In this document: positions 17,981 through 26,707 of the stretch, in pieces
Numbering within the stretch: the first letter of the stretch is position 1
Layout of the letters: each line of letters starts with the position of its first letter
Assembly: GCF_014641855.1 (NCBI RefSeq)
Contig: NZ_BMII01000041.1
Location: forward strand, 1 to 33,567
Direction of reading: 5' to 3'
Length of the DNA: 33,567 bases
DNA from: Shewanella inventionis
Lineage (GTDB): Bacteria; Pseudomonadota; Gammaproteobacteria; Enterobacterales; Shewanellaceae
Translations under genes and position numbers: made by a program
The notes under the pieces: generated by a model
Database searches by the model: none
Told to the model about the DNA's origin: nothing
Seen by the model: only the letters and a program-made list of their open reading frames with translations

Positions 17981-20900
17981 CTAAATCAAATCAGAAAACT
18001 TAAGTAAATGAAATGTATACATACTTGAAAACCAATTAGGGTCAAAGTCGCGTACTTGTTTTAATTTAAAAATGGCAGTGGTACTTTCATCATAAATATC
18101 TGATAGTTCTGCTTTACCACTTGAAACAGCTGCTAAGAAAATGGGTAAATAAATAACTGAATTTTGAAAGCTATGTAGGCTCTCAATTTGCATCTGTCCT
18201 AGTGAATTATTTTGATACCATCTCTTGAGATCATAACCATTACTTTCAGGCCATAGATCCGTTTCGCTATTATCCCGGAGTAAGTCTTGTAACCAATTTT
18301 TTCCTGCCTCGTTGATAATTGGGGCCGGAAGCCTGAGTTTTTGATCTATTTGATTTGTCATCAAATAGCTAACTAATTCACCACTTAAGCCTGGAATATG
18401 CTCTAAAATTGATTGATACCATGGATCAGCTATCATTTTAATGTACTTTTTATCAACCCCTTTATTCTCTAACCAATTCATCACTTGCTGATATGTTTCA
18501 ATGTATAACTGCGGGGATGTGACCTGCCATAACACTGGAAATTCTGATTCTATACGAGCCATAAATTGAGGGTTGGCCTCGAAACGGTAAAAACAGAGTA
18601 ATAAGGCTTTAGGGTTTGCGACAATATCCCGCCATACTTGGAAAGTCGTTAAAGATAAATTTTGATAGTTTGAATACAGCTTTACCAAAAACTCCCAACC
18701 ACTGTGCTGAAGATTATCTGTCATTTGTGATACAACTTCAGAAATGACATTGGTATTGAATCTAGGGTGATAGAGTTGCACTGCTTTTTGCAAAGAATGT
18801 ATTTGCGTTGTTCCTTCAGGTACGACTTCATGAACTAAACCATTACTATCGTGGCCAACAAGTAATTTAGCTCTAAAATTTGTACTACTATTTTCACTTG
18901 GTACAATTAACCATGGACCGTCACTTTTATCTACCTGAGGGATTAAATAATGCCCCGTTGATGTCCCCCCACTAATTAGAGGTTCTAATTTTGTTGGTGA
19001 TCTTTCAGGGTTACTCATTTGCATTAATAGTAATTCAGCACCTTCAACAACACTTTGGCCTTCCGCTGAAACTTTAATGAAACGTTTATCATCAGCTTCA
19101 TATACTTGGCTGCTATAGCGGTAAATTTTGTATTGTAAGTCACCAGAAAAACTACTTATGGTAATTGTAACTCGAGCATCTAAATCAGGCGCTAAAGACA
19201 GCAACTCATTTATTTCATCTTTAAAACTGTGCAAACTGATTATTGTGGGTTGCTCACCTACATGAAACGTATGTTTAAAATATGGAGGTGATCTACCTTG
19301 GTTTTCTAAAACAATGTCGATTTCAAAATTCGCGGAGCATTCTGCAGATGCAAATAAGTGCAAACGGCTACCTAACAGGTCATCTATTGAGAGGTGTTTC
19401 TTTAGAGGCTTACCGTTACAATCAAAAACAAATGCACCTTGTCTTGGGTAAGGTAGTTTTATAGATATAGGAGTTCCCATTAAGTTAGGAGTAATTTGCA
19501 ATGATAATTCTGCTGGTGGTAATCCAGTGCAAGTTAGCTGTAAACAAACGCCCTCATTTGTATCTTTTTTTACAAACGAAACACTTTCTGTAGAAATGCT
19601 ATAGACCATTTTTTTGTTTGTTTCGATATAGATTTCACCTTTTCCAAGCTCAACCCCAGCTTTAGTTATTATTTTTACACCAGGCGGCAATATGCCTATT
19701 CTTTTTCTATATAAGGTTTCACCATCTTGATTCTTTAATGCATAAGTTTGTCTACCATAAAGTTCATGTAACATTAACCCTGCTTTAGGTTGGCCACTTA
19801 TGTATTCTATTAAAGCATTATTTAAATTTAAGTCATTGTTTACAAGCCTATACTTAGGGAGGCCCAAATATGTTGCATTTGGCTCCGTATCGAAAGGCAC
19901 CATATCCCCCAATAGGTTTAGCTCTAGCTCTATAGAGCCTGAATCTATTGATTTTATTCGGTATTTATCATCATCAATAGTGACGAGGAGCTCACCCTTT
20001 AATAAAATACAGTACGGTTTTTCGCTATGTATATTTTGTGGCCAAGGCGATACATCACCGTCAATAATTTCATATGTAGCGCATCTAGGTAAAATTAAGT
20101 ACAACTCATCTTTATGACTGAATGTTGCTTGACCAGCATATTTATACTCACCATCTTGTTTTATGAAACCTACTGGCATTTCATTAAGGAATACACTCGT
20201 ATTGTCTAGTGGCCATCTGGCAATTTCATTACCTCCTTGCCTTGCAACCACTGACAATGGGTTGTCGGATGCTCTGCGTAAGACTTTTACAGTACGATTT
20301 CTGACTTTTACTAGTGCTTGCTCACCTGTAGCGTTGATATATGAAACACCAAGGTGTTGAAGGTCTTTCGAGGATTCAGCTAAAAATAACTCTAATCTGT
20401 TTGATTTTAAATGTTTAAGTTGTAAGTTAACTGCAAATTCGTTAGGTAACAATAATTTGGTGGTAATGCTCAATTCATTAATATTTAGATAATGTTCAAC
20501 AAATAATTTTTGACCAATTCGTGTCCTTTTACTTCCTTCCTTACTCGCTTCCTGTAACCAAGAGTTAACGATATTTGTTCCAATACTGTTATCTAGAGGA
20601 ATAGGGAAATCCTCACGCCATTTTGGTGAAACATTATCTAGGTAGTCTGCTGGGTTCGATTTGTTTTCTAATGCAAATATATCGACAAGATTGACCAGTC
20701 TTTCTGTCATTAAAGTGATTAATTGAATAGATTCTTGTTCATTGAATGCTTGAGGTAACGATTGAACATTAATAGCTACAAGCTTTTCAATTGGTTCTCC
20801 AAGTAATTTTGCTACCGCAACATTTTTCAAAATCCGCTTAAGGACTTGCCCAAATTTATTATCATTGTTACTTAGCAATTTAAATGGAAGTCCTCCTTCT

Positions 20901-21295
20901 GAAAACAGAGTACCTAAAAAATTTCGGCGTTCAACGTAAGTTTTGATAGGTCTAAGCCAGTAGGACTCAATACCTTTAAGCACTGTTTTTTCAATTTGAG
21001 ACGGAGTTAATTCATCTCCCAATTCAACCCATATTGCATGCCAACTCCAACCATCATTGCTTTCATAGTTGCGCTGATACCATATGGAGCAAAACAAGCA
21101 AAAAGTGGCAGCCCAAGAAATATTATTGTAACCATGTAGTTTACTGTCTTTATGCTTAACAACTAGTTCTTTTAGTAATGCATATTCAGCTTCAGTAGCT
21201 TGATATTCATATAATGGCTTTCCTGTAGGTTGACGTAATCCTCGATCTTTTAAGAATTGGTTAAGCCATTGTGATGGGTTGATTAACTGATTCAT
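17981..21295 (-). CDS. druH: Druantia type III protein DruH
   Basis: DruH is the only partner of DruE in Druantia type III, and its biochemical role is not established. The 1104-aa protein is soluble, with no ATPase or nuclease motif that I can see. The N-terminal 230 residues are helical with conserved-looking aromatic segments (ISWAATFCLFCSIWYQ, 59-74). The middle is rich in beta strands, and the end is helical again. From memory, enteric annotations call this family STY4851/ECs_5259. The call rests mainly on size, position immediately before a DruE-type helicase, and overall resemblance. ATG 21295 has a good ribosome site (GGGAG). The gene begins 24 bases after hsdR ends and stops 8 bases before druE. 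Confidence 0.8.
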   Translation of the reverse strand: MNQLINPSQWLNQFLKDRGLRQPTGKPLYEYQATEAEYALLKELVVKHKDSKLHGYNNISWAATFCLFCSIWYQRNYESNDGWSWHAIWVELGDELTPSQIEKTVLKGIESYWLRPIKTYVERRNFLGTLFSEGGLPFKLLSNNDNKFGQVLKRILKNVAVAKLLGEPIEKLVAINVQSLPQAFNEQESIQLITLMTERLVNLVDIFALENKSNPADYLDNVSPKWREDFPIPLDNSIGTNIVNSWLQEASKEGSKRTRIGQKLFVEHYLNINELSITTKLLLPNEFAVNLQLKHLKSNRLELFLAESSKDLQHLGVSYINATGEQALVKVRNRTVKVLRRASDNPLSVVARQGGNEIARWPLDNTSVFLNEMPVGFIKQDGEYKYAGQATFSHKDELYLILPRCATYEIIDGDVSPWPQNIHSEKPYCILLKGELLVTIDDDKYRIKSIDSGSIELELNLLGDMVPFDTEPNATYLGLPKYRLVNNDLNLNNALIEYISGQPKAGLMLHELYGRQTYALKNQDGETLYRKRIGILPPGVKIITKAGVELGKGEIYIETNKKMVYSISTESVSFVKKDTNEGVCLQLTCTGLPPAELSLQITPNLMGTPISIKLPYPRQGAFVFDCNGKPLKKHLSIDDLLGSRLHLFASAECSANFEIDIVLENQGRSPPYFKHTFHVGEQPTIISLHSFKDEINELLSLAPDLDARVTITISSFSGDLQYKIYRYSSQVYEADDKRFIKVSAEGQSVVEGAELLLMQMSNPERSPTKLEPLISGGTSTGHYLIPQVDKSDGPWLIVPSENSSTNFRAKLLVGHDSNGLVHEVVPEGTTQIHSLQKAVQLYHPRFNTNVISEVVSQMTDNLQHSGWEFLVKLYSNYQNLSLTTFQVWRDIVANPKALLLCFYRFEANPQFMARIESEFPVLWQVTSPQLYIETYQQVMNWLENKGVDKKYIKMIADPWYQSILEHIPGLSGELVSYLMTNQIDQKLRLPAPIINEAGKNWLQDLLRDNSETDLWPESNGYDLKRWYQNNSLGQMQIESLHSFQNSVIYLPIFLAAVSSGKAELSDIYDESTTAIFKLKQVRDFDPNWFSSMYTFHLLKFSDLI

Positions 21296-21319
21296 TATGT
21301 TGACTCCCTGTCGTTTATT

Positions 21320-24300
21320 TTAAAATCTTGATTCTTTGCTAATAGATTTTATATTTTTGCCAAGATTTACTCCAAACTGAGTAATAAACTCTTGAATCAC
21401 ATCGGCTTGCTGCTCGCTAAATACCCCATCTAATCCCATGTCATGCACTTGGGTAAATGGCGCATCGTAAAGCTGTGATATTTGTATCGACCCATAGCGG
21501 ATTATATGGTTTTGTAACATACCAATAAAGCGTTGCTGCTTTGCATTCATGTGAGTGTGGGTTTGTTGAACAAATGCAGTAAACTTGGCTTCAATATCCT
21601 GTTTATCCCTCCCAACAATAGTGCGCAATATTTTGTCTAATGTGGCGGTAGATTCTGGAAAAAACTCTTTAAGGGTATTTAAGTCTACGCTTGGATTTTG
21701 GGTATGCACGAGCGAGTTTAGTTTGGCTAAATCATCTGCGGTTACCGGTTCGCCTTTACGTATTTTTTGCAGTACTTGGTCTGTTGCAAATAATGGTGTA
21801 AGGGTTTTTTCGACCTCTTGGCGGAAGATTTGATAATCAATAGAAACAATTTTTGTTGGCCGTGTTGATTCGCGTATTTCACTAACCTCTTCTTTTACGT
21901 CAATGACATAATCAACTGTTGGAGGTTGAGCAGATTTGTCGCGTAAATGAATGATACTGCGCAATGCTAAACGGCTTTGTTCTAATGCATCAAAGGTTAA
22001 CAAATCCCAGAATGCATTGGTTTGAATTTTGGCAATGTCTTTCGCTTTGGCACGCACTTCATTCAAGTGCATTTGTAATGACTCTACCTTGCCCATTACA
22101 CCTTGCTTAACAAGAGCTATTTGATTGGGATCGGTAAACATTAGGGTTTGAATGATGGCTATTTCATTATCCAATTTATAGGCTTCTGATTGCCCCACGA
22201 TGTTGCGCCATTGCATTAGTGGCGCTATATGCTCGAATAAGTTAGCTTTTGTTTGTGGTGCAAATTGGTTAAGCGTTTTTTCATCTTTACAGGATTCTAC
22301 CACTTGCCAGTTATCGCGCACCGCAATAGTGTTCATATCAAGTGCGTTAATGTCTTGATGGATAAGCTTTATCACGGCATCAAAGGTCGTTATGTCTGCC
22401 TTTTTAAGCGCTGTTTCAGCCAGTATCAGACGGCTTTCAAACAGTTTTTGAGTAAGAGATTTAGCCTGTTTTACATCTTCTTCGCTGGGGTCCATATCGA
22501 AGTAGTCGAAATTTTCCCAGTGGTCAAAAATTAAGAAGTGGGTTTTATCTTTGCCCTTACCGTAGAGGTCTTTGCATAGGCGTGTGCCACGACCAATCAT
22601 CTGCCAAAATTTGACTTTTGACTTAATGGGCTTGGCAAATACGAGATTGACACATTCTGGAACGTCAATTCCGGTGTCGAGCATATCTACTGAGATAGCA
22701 ATGCGAGCACTGTTTACTTCATTTGATTTAAAGTCATCAATTAACTCTTCTGCGCGTTCATATTTTGAGTGGATAACGCGACAAAAGTTACTGCCTAATT
22801 GAGGATACATTTCGCCAAACAGCTGCGCCAGGAGTTCAGCATGAGCAATGTTGCGGGCAAATACTATGGTTTTACCAGGTAGTTGACCGTCACTATCACG
22901 CAGGCCCTTTTCCATTAAATTACGTAAAATAACGCGATTGGTGTCTTTATTTTTTACCGCTTCATCGACTTGTTTGGCGTCAAAGTTTAACTCGTTAGGG
23001 TCAATACCTTGATCCTCTAATTGTGCGATTTGTTCATCTGTGAGGTTATCTTTTTTGATACCTTCGCGTAAAAATTTAGTGGTTAAACTAACAATTTTAT
23101 AAGGTACTAAGTTACCTTCTTCAATCGCCTTTTCTAATGGGTAATTTGCCGTAGGTAATTTGAAATCACAACCAAATAACTGGCACGTTGAGCGCGATAC
23201 CATTTCAACAGGTGTGGCAGTCAAGCCAACCTCTAGTGCATCAAAGTATTTAAAAATATCACCATAAATATTATAGATAGAACGGTGTGATTCATCGGCC
23301 ACGATTAAGTCAAAATAACCCACATCATATTTTTGATAAATAGCCATCATACCTGGGTAAGTGGCAATAAATACCCGTGAATTTGTGGCTAACTCTTTTT
23401 TGGTTTTACCCACAATGTAGAGTGGCTCGTTAGTAAACTCATTAAAGGCATTGCCAGCCTGTTTACGTAGCTCTTTACGATCACATAAAAACAATACTCG
23501 CTTTGCCCAGCCGGCATCGAGTAATCGTTTAGCCAGCGCAATAGATACACGCGTTTTTCCTGTGCCGGTTGCTTGTACGATAAGAGATTTTCGATGTTTA
23601 TCGGCGAAACGTTCACATACACGAGTGATAGTTTCCATTTGATACAAACGGCCTGCGACATTGGTATCGATTGGTGTTTGATTTAAATCTTTTTTAAGGC
23701 CTCTCTGCTTAATTAGATATTGCAGCGAGTCTTTAGAGTAATAGCCGTAAAGTTTACGACTGTTATAGCCTTGGGCATCGTCTAATATACGGATGTCGTA
23801 ACCGTTTGAATAAAATATAACGGGTCGTTGATGATACTGTTTGTGCAGTGCATCGGCGTATAGTTTGGCTTGCTCTCTGCCTTTTTCGACAGATTCACGA
23901 GTGCGTTTGGCTTCAATTACTGCGAGTGGTTTGCCGTCATCGTCCCAAAGTACATAATCAACGTAGCCTATGCCTGTGCTGGTAGGCTGATCAGTTACCT
24001 GTACTTCTTTACCTACTTCATCTGTGCTCGTTTCATCAAGAGACACTTGCCAACCAGCTGCCCGTAGATCCATGTCAATGATCCGCGCACGTGTTTCTGC
24101 TTCACTAAAGTTAAAACTTGCAGTGATAAGTTTGTTCAGACTTTTAACTTGAGACACTTTAGCTTGGTTTATTGTTTGCTGAAGTTTTGCTGCGTTTTGT
24201 TGTGCTTGTTTTTGTGCCTGTTGAGACGCTTCTAATTCTTCTAACGCCTTTTTTAGCCGAGCTTCATTTTGACTCAACTGTTGAGATAATTGTTTATTCT

Positions 24301-24760
24301 TTTTAGCGAATTCAACATCATTTTGTTCGGCTGGTTGCTTTTGTTCTGGAACGGTAAATTCTGGACAATCGGCTTGTTTACCATTGGCGTAGGCCAGAAA
24401 TAGATAACAGGCTACGTAGTAGCTTTCTTTTAGAATCCAGATTGCTTGTTGTTGATCAACTCGCCCCTCGTGTGCGGCTTGATTGCCACTTTTGCGTATT
24501 GCGTGAAGTTTATCGGTAATTAAATTGGGGACTACACTCGTGAAATCATCTGACGTAAGTTTGTCATAAATATTTGAATTGGGAAATGCAGGCAATTGAA
24601 GTTCTTTATATAAATAGCTGACGACCTGTTCTGCAAAACATCGTAATTTTACCAATGAACTTTGTGGGTCTGATATCGCATACTCTTCAGCAAATGCAGC
24701 TAGTTGATGGAGCTGTGGCCACTTTGTTTGAATATGCTCAAAATTCATTGATTGTTTCAT
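21320..24760 (-). CDS. hsdR: Type I restriction endonuclease subunit HsdR
   Basis: HsdR translocates and cuts unmethylated DNA as part of the HsdR-HsdM-HsdS complex. The protein starts with a DUF4145-like domain (about 10-130), then a Q-rich coiled coil (about 150-205). The PD-(D/E)xK nuclease follows, with GYVDYV...VIEAKR (D268, E283, K285). The SF2 helicase has Walker A ATGTGKT (397-403) and DESH (489-492), then GLTATP. The RM subtype resembles EcoEI. The reading frame extends upstream to a TTG at 24793. I chose ATG 24760 (1146 aa) because AAAGGA sits 9 bases before it and because the TTG lies inside the predicted sigma-54 promoter and upstream of the transcript start. It is the first gene of the RM/Druantia unit. 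No disruption is seen, so restriction should be functional. Confidence 0.94.
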   Translation of the reverse strand: MKQSMNFEHIQTKWPQLHQLAAFAEEYAISDPQSSLVKLRCFAEQVVSYLYKELQLPAFPNSNIYDKLTSDDFTSVVPNLITDKLHAIRKSGNQAAHEGRVDQQQAIWILKESYYVACYLFLAYANGKQADCPEFTVPEQKQPAEQNDVEFAKKNKQLSQQLSQNEARLKKALEELEASQQAQKQAQQNAAKLQQTINQAKVSQVKSLNKLITASFNFSEAETRARIIDMDLRAAGWQVSLDETSTDEVGKEVQVTDQPTSTGIGYVDYVLWDDDGKPLAVIEAKRTRESVEKGREQAKLYADALHKQYHQRPVIFYSNGYDIRILDDAQGYNSRKLYGYYSKDSLQYLIKQRGLKKDLNQTPIDTNVAGRLYQMETITRVCERFADKHRKSLIVQATGTGKTRVSIALAKRLLDAGWAKRVLFLCDRKELRKQAGNAFNEFTNEPLYIVGKTKKELATNSRVFIATYPGMMAIYQKYDVGYFDLIVADESHRSIYNIYGDIFKYFDALEVGLTATPVEMVSRSTCQLFGCDFKLPTANYPLEKAIEEGNLVPYKIVSLTTKFLREGIKKDNLTDEQIAQLEDQGIDPNELNFDAKQVDEAVKNKDTNRVILRNLMEKGLRDSDGQLPGKTIVFARNIAHAELLAQLFGEMYPQLGSNFCRVIHSKYERAEELIDDFKSNEVNSARIAISVDMLDTGIDVPECVNLVFAKPIKSKVKFWQMIGRGTRLCKDLYGKGKDKTHFLIFDHWENFDYFDMDPSEEDVKQAKSLTQKLFESRLILAETALKKADITTFDAVIKLIHQDINALDMNTIAVRDNWQVVESCKDEKTLNQFAPQTKANLFEHIAPLMQWRNIVGQSEAYKLDNEIAIIQTLMFTDPNQIALVKQGVMGKVESLQMHLNEVRAKAKDIAKIQTNAFWDLLTFDALEQSRLALRSIIHLRDKSAQPPTVDYVIDVKEEVSEIRESTRPTKIVSIDYQIFRQEVEKTLTPLFATDQVLQKIRKGEPVTADDLAKLNSLVHTQNPSVDLNTLKEFFPESTATLDKILRTIVGRDKQDIEAKFTAFVQQTHTHMNAKQQRFIGMLQNHIIRYGSIQISQLYDAPFTQVHDMGLDGVFSEQQADVIQEFITQFGVNLGKNIKSISKESRF

Positions 24761-24769
24761 TCCGTTTGA

Positions 24770-24775
24770 TCCTTT
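24770..24775 (-). promoter_or_regulatory. Ribosome-binding site that fixes the hsdR start
   Basis: AAAGGA lies 9 bases before ATG 24760. With a predicted transcript start near 24778, the leader is only about 18 bases long and this is the only usable ribosome site. The upstream in-frame TTG would not be transcribed. Confidence 0.7.
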
Positions 24776-24788
24776 GATATCCCTATAA

Positions 24789-24805
24789 CGCAATTACAAT
24801 GCCAA
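24789..24805 (-). promoter_or_regulatory. Sigma-54 (RpoN) -24/-12 promoter of hsdR
   Basis: On the minus strand the sequence TTGGCATTGTAATTGCG matches the RpoN consensus TGGCAC-N5-TTGCA. TGGCA (-24), exact spacing and TTGC (-12) are all present, with mismatches only at the C after TGGCA and at the final A. The GG-to-GC spacing is the required 10 bases. It lies between the stop of the sigma-54 activator gene and hsdR, and predicts transcription from about 24778. Confidence 0.8.
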
Positions 24806-24823
24806 GCTTGGTAAAAGAACTAA

Positions 24824-26323
24824 TTAATCAATTGTAATATTCAAACGTTTCATCCAGTTTGTTAACGTTTGATGATCTTTTAAACCGAGTATTTTCGTGG
24901 CTTGCTTTTTAACATTGCCACTGGCTTTTAACGCTGCTATAACATACTTTTTTTGAATGTCATCAGTGATTTGAACTATATCAACTTTATCGTGAATTGA
25001 CATAGTAATTTTGTGATCAGGCTTACTCTTTTGAATGTTTATCATGCTATCAGCGATGTCTTTTTCATCGACAACCCGGTTATCTGACCATAAAAACGCC
25101 CTATTCAATGTACTCCACAACTCACGTATATTGCCCGGCCATGATTGGGTGCATATAAAATTTATTGCTTTATCGGAAATATTTTTACTTTTGTAACTGG
25201 GGTGTTTAGCGCCTGCAAGATTTATTTGCTCTGCCAATTGCTCAACTATGTACGGAATATCTGCTTTTCGTTGATTAAGTGATGGCATATCAATAATGCC
25301 TACTGCTAATCGGTAAAACAAATCTTCTCTAAACTTACCTTGTGCAACTAGAGCTGATAGATCTTGGTGGGTGGCGGCAATAATACGAACGTCTACATTG
25401 ATGCTTTTTGTGTCTCCAAGACGTGTAACCTCACCTTGTTGTAAAGCTCTAAGTAATTTAACTTGCACGTTTAGCGGTAATTCACCGACCTCATCTAGAA
25501 ATAATGTTCCGCCATCTGCTTGCTCGAATAAACCGGGATGGTCTTTATCTGCGCCAGTAAACGCGCCTTTTTTATGGCCAAAAAGTATTGAGTCGACAAT
25601 GTTTTCCGCTAATGCTCCACAGTTCACTATTCTTAATGATTTTTGTGCACGTAAACTGCCTTGATGTATCGCATTGGCCATTAGCTCTTTGCCTGTGCCT
25701 GTTTCGCCCAAAATAAGTGTTGGCACTTCAGATGCAGCAATTTTTTGCGCTTTTTTTATTGCCGTTTTCATTGCGTCTGAATGAGAAGTTAATTGATCGA
25801 ATGCACGATAAAGACTCGGCTCAGATGTTGCTTTTGCAGCAATGCCTTTAGAGGCTGATTGAGCATAGGCATGCGCAAAATCAAGCGGGATATCTACATC
25901 TATTACTTCATTCTTAGGAGTGGACTGTAAAAAACGCGTGTTTGATTTTCCCTTACCAATAAGCACAGATAACGTGGTCATTGTTGGCGTACCTGAGGTA
26001 AGATTTATTGACAGCGTATCGGCTTCATCACTTAGTTTTGAAATCCATTGATCAGCCACTTTAGATATTGATTGATAATCTATCGGGCTGTCTATATGGG
26101 CTTTATATACCTGAATATCTTGGTTGGGGCGATTAGCAATTGCCATGCGTTTTTGTAGAAAGCGCTCAAACTGGTTCCATTTGTCTTCATCTTTATTCGA
26201 CAAGATAACGATTTTATCAAAAGGAATTGTCGATTTAAGAGCTATTGTACTTATAGCAGCATGTGCTTCGACAAGCATGTTTTCAAGATCTTTAGTACCT
26301 AGCCAGGTGAGAAGAGTATGCAT
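24824..26323 (-). CDS. Sigma-54 enhancer-binding activator with CARF-like sensor domain
   Basis: This 499-aa protein is a bacterial enhancer-binding activator. The central AAA+ domain (about 170-410) has Walker A GETGTGKE (206-213), the sigma-54 contact loop GAFTGA (253-258) and Walker B GGTLFLDE (271-278). A Fis-type helix-turn-helix occupies about 455-495. The N-terminal 160 residues look like a Rossmann CARF sensor: strand TLLTWLGT at the start, NLTSGTPTM (107-115) as the ligand-loop motif, then FLQSTPKNEVIDVDI. RtcR, the activator of RNA repair genes, has the same order and a similar LIQSSP...IIDLDL end, but no rtcB or rtcA is nearby, so this is a related activator with another target. 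Its DNA-binding end lies 18 bases from a sigma-54 promoter driving hsdR, the obvious target. The ligand is unknown; a cyclic or linear oligonucleotide or nucleotide would fit the family. Confidence 0.88.
   Translation of the reverse strand: MHTLLTWLGTKDLENMLVEAHAAISTIALKSTIPFDKIVILSNKDEDKWNQFERFLQKRMAIANRPNQDIQVYKAHIDSPIDYQSISKVADQWISKLSDEADTLSINLTSGTPTMTTLSVLIGKGKSNTRFLQSTPKNEVIDVDIPLDFAHAYAQSASKGIAAKATSEPSLYRAFDQLTSHSDAMKTAIKKAQKIAASEVPTLILGETGTGKELMANAIHQGSLRAQKSLRIVNCGALAENIVDSILFGHKKGAFTGADKDHPGLFEQADGGTLFLDEVGELPLNVQVKLLRALQQGEVTRLGDTKSINVDVRIIAATHQDLSALVAQGKFREDLFYRLAVGIIDMPSLNQRKADIPYIVEQLAEQINLAGAKHPSYKSKNISDKAINFICTQSWPGNIRELWSTLNRAFLWSDNRVVDEKDIADSMINIQKSKPDHKITMSIHDKVDIVQITDDIQKKYVIAALKASGNVKKQATKILGLKDHQTLTNWMKRLNITID
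24841..24872 (-). promoter_or_regulatory. Candidate upstream activating sequence for the sigma-54 activator
   Basis: There is a perfect 9-bp inverted repeat, TCAAACGTT (24841-24849) and AACGTTTGA (24864-24872), with a 14-base spacer. Its centre lies about 80 bases upstream of the predicted hsdR transcript start, a normal distance for an enhancer site. It overlaps the last codons of the activator gene itself, so part of the symmetry could be chance in coding sequence. Confidence 0.5.
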
Positions 26324-26325
26324 CC

Positions 26326-26337
26326 ATGAGTACTCAT
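26326..26337 (-). promoter_or_regulatory. Perfect 12-bp palindrome before the activator start
   Basis: ATGAGTACTCAT, a perfect palindrome, ends two bases before the activator start codon. It overlaps where the ribosome would bind and contains an out-of-frame ATG. It could be an operator for autoregulation or reduce translation. A TATAAT box lies about 20 bases upstream (26354-26359, minus strand) with a poor -35. Confidence 0.4.
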
Positions 26338-26392
26338 AAGGTAGAGGAAGTAAATTATATTACATCATATAATCATCTTTACTAACAACAAT

Positions 26393-26617
26393 TTATTCTT
26401 CTATATATTCAATAACATCGTCAACTTTGCAGCCAAAATAAGCACACAATGAATCGATTGCTTTAGTCGTAGTAGAATATTGATAACTTGGGTTCATCAT
26501 CTTTGATAATGCTGTTCTATTTACCCCAGCAGCGTCTGCAATTTCCTGCAATGTAATTTTTCTTCTTTCCTTAAATTCTTTTTCAGCTATTAACTCTTTG
26601 ATTTTAAACCTAATCAC
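26393..26617 (-). CDS. Small XRE-family (Cro/C1-type) transcriptional regulator
   Basis: This 74-aa protein is made almost entirely of a helix-turn-helix. TLQEIADAAGVNRTALSKM (about 23-41) forms the scaffold and recognition helices, and the protein ends with CKVDDVIEYIEE, typical of short Cro/C1-type regulators of mobile elements. It is divergent from the excisionase and integrase genes across a gap with two matching inverted repeats. It most likely represses them and its own gene. It lies 69 bases upstream of the sigma-54 activator on the same strand, so it may also set basal expression of that activator. It has no toxin partner in sight. Confidence 0.85.
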   Translation of the reverse strand: MIRFKIKELIAEKEFKERRKITLQEIADAAGVNRTALSKMMNPSYQYSTTTKAIDSLCAYFGCKVDDVIEYIEE

Positions 26618-26651
26618 TGTATTTCATCCTTAAATGAGCAAAAACAACTCA

Positions 26652-26674
26652 AAATGTTCCTTGTAAGAACATTT
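26652..26674. promoter_or_regulatory. Operator 1 in the XRE-excisionase divergent region
   Basis: A perfect 8-bp inverted repeat, AAATGTTC and GAACATTT, has a 7-base spacer and is centred at about 26663. It is the likely binding site of the XRE regulator encoded next to it. Operator 2 has the same half-site and spacing. Confidence 0.6.
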
Positions 26675-26686
26675 GTTTAATGCTTT

Positions 26687-26707
26687 AATGTTCCCATCAA
26701 GAACAAA
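26687..26707. promoter_or_regulatory. Operator 2 in the XRE-excisionase divergent region
   Basis: AATGTTC, a 7-base spacer, then GAACAAA: the core TGTTC/GAACA is symmetric and the outer two positions diverge. The centre is 34 bases from operator 1. Two sites of different quality fit graded repression of divergent promoters. Confidence 0.5.

Noticed and set aside
24761..24793. Longer HsdR starting at TTG 24793
   Set aside because: The TTG lies within the predicted -12 region and upstream of the transcript start, and AAAGGA is well placed for ATG 24760 instead.
24824..26323. Calling the activator RtcR itself
   Set aside because: The domain order is the same, but no rtcB or rtcA follows. The adjoining sigma-54 promoter drives hsdR, and the N-terminal sequence is only distantly similar.
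26393..26617. The XRE protein as an antitoxin
   Set aside because: No small toxin gene lies beside it. Its position opposite excisionase-integrase fits a mobile-element repressor better.
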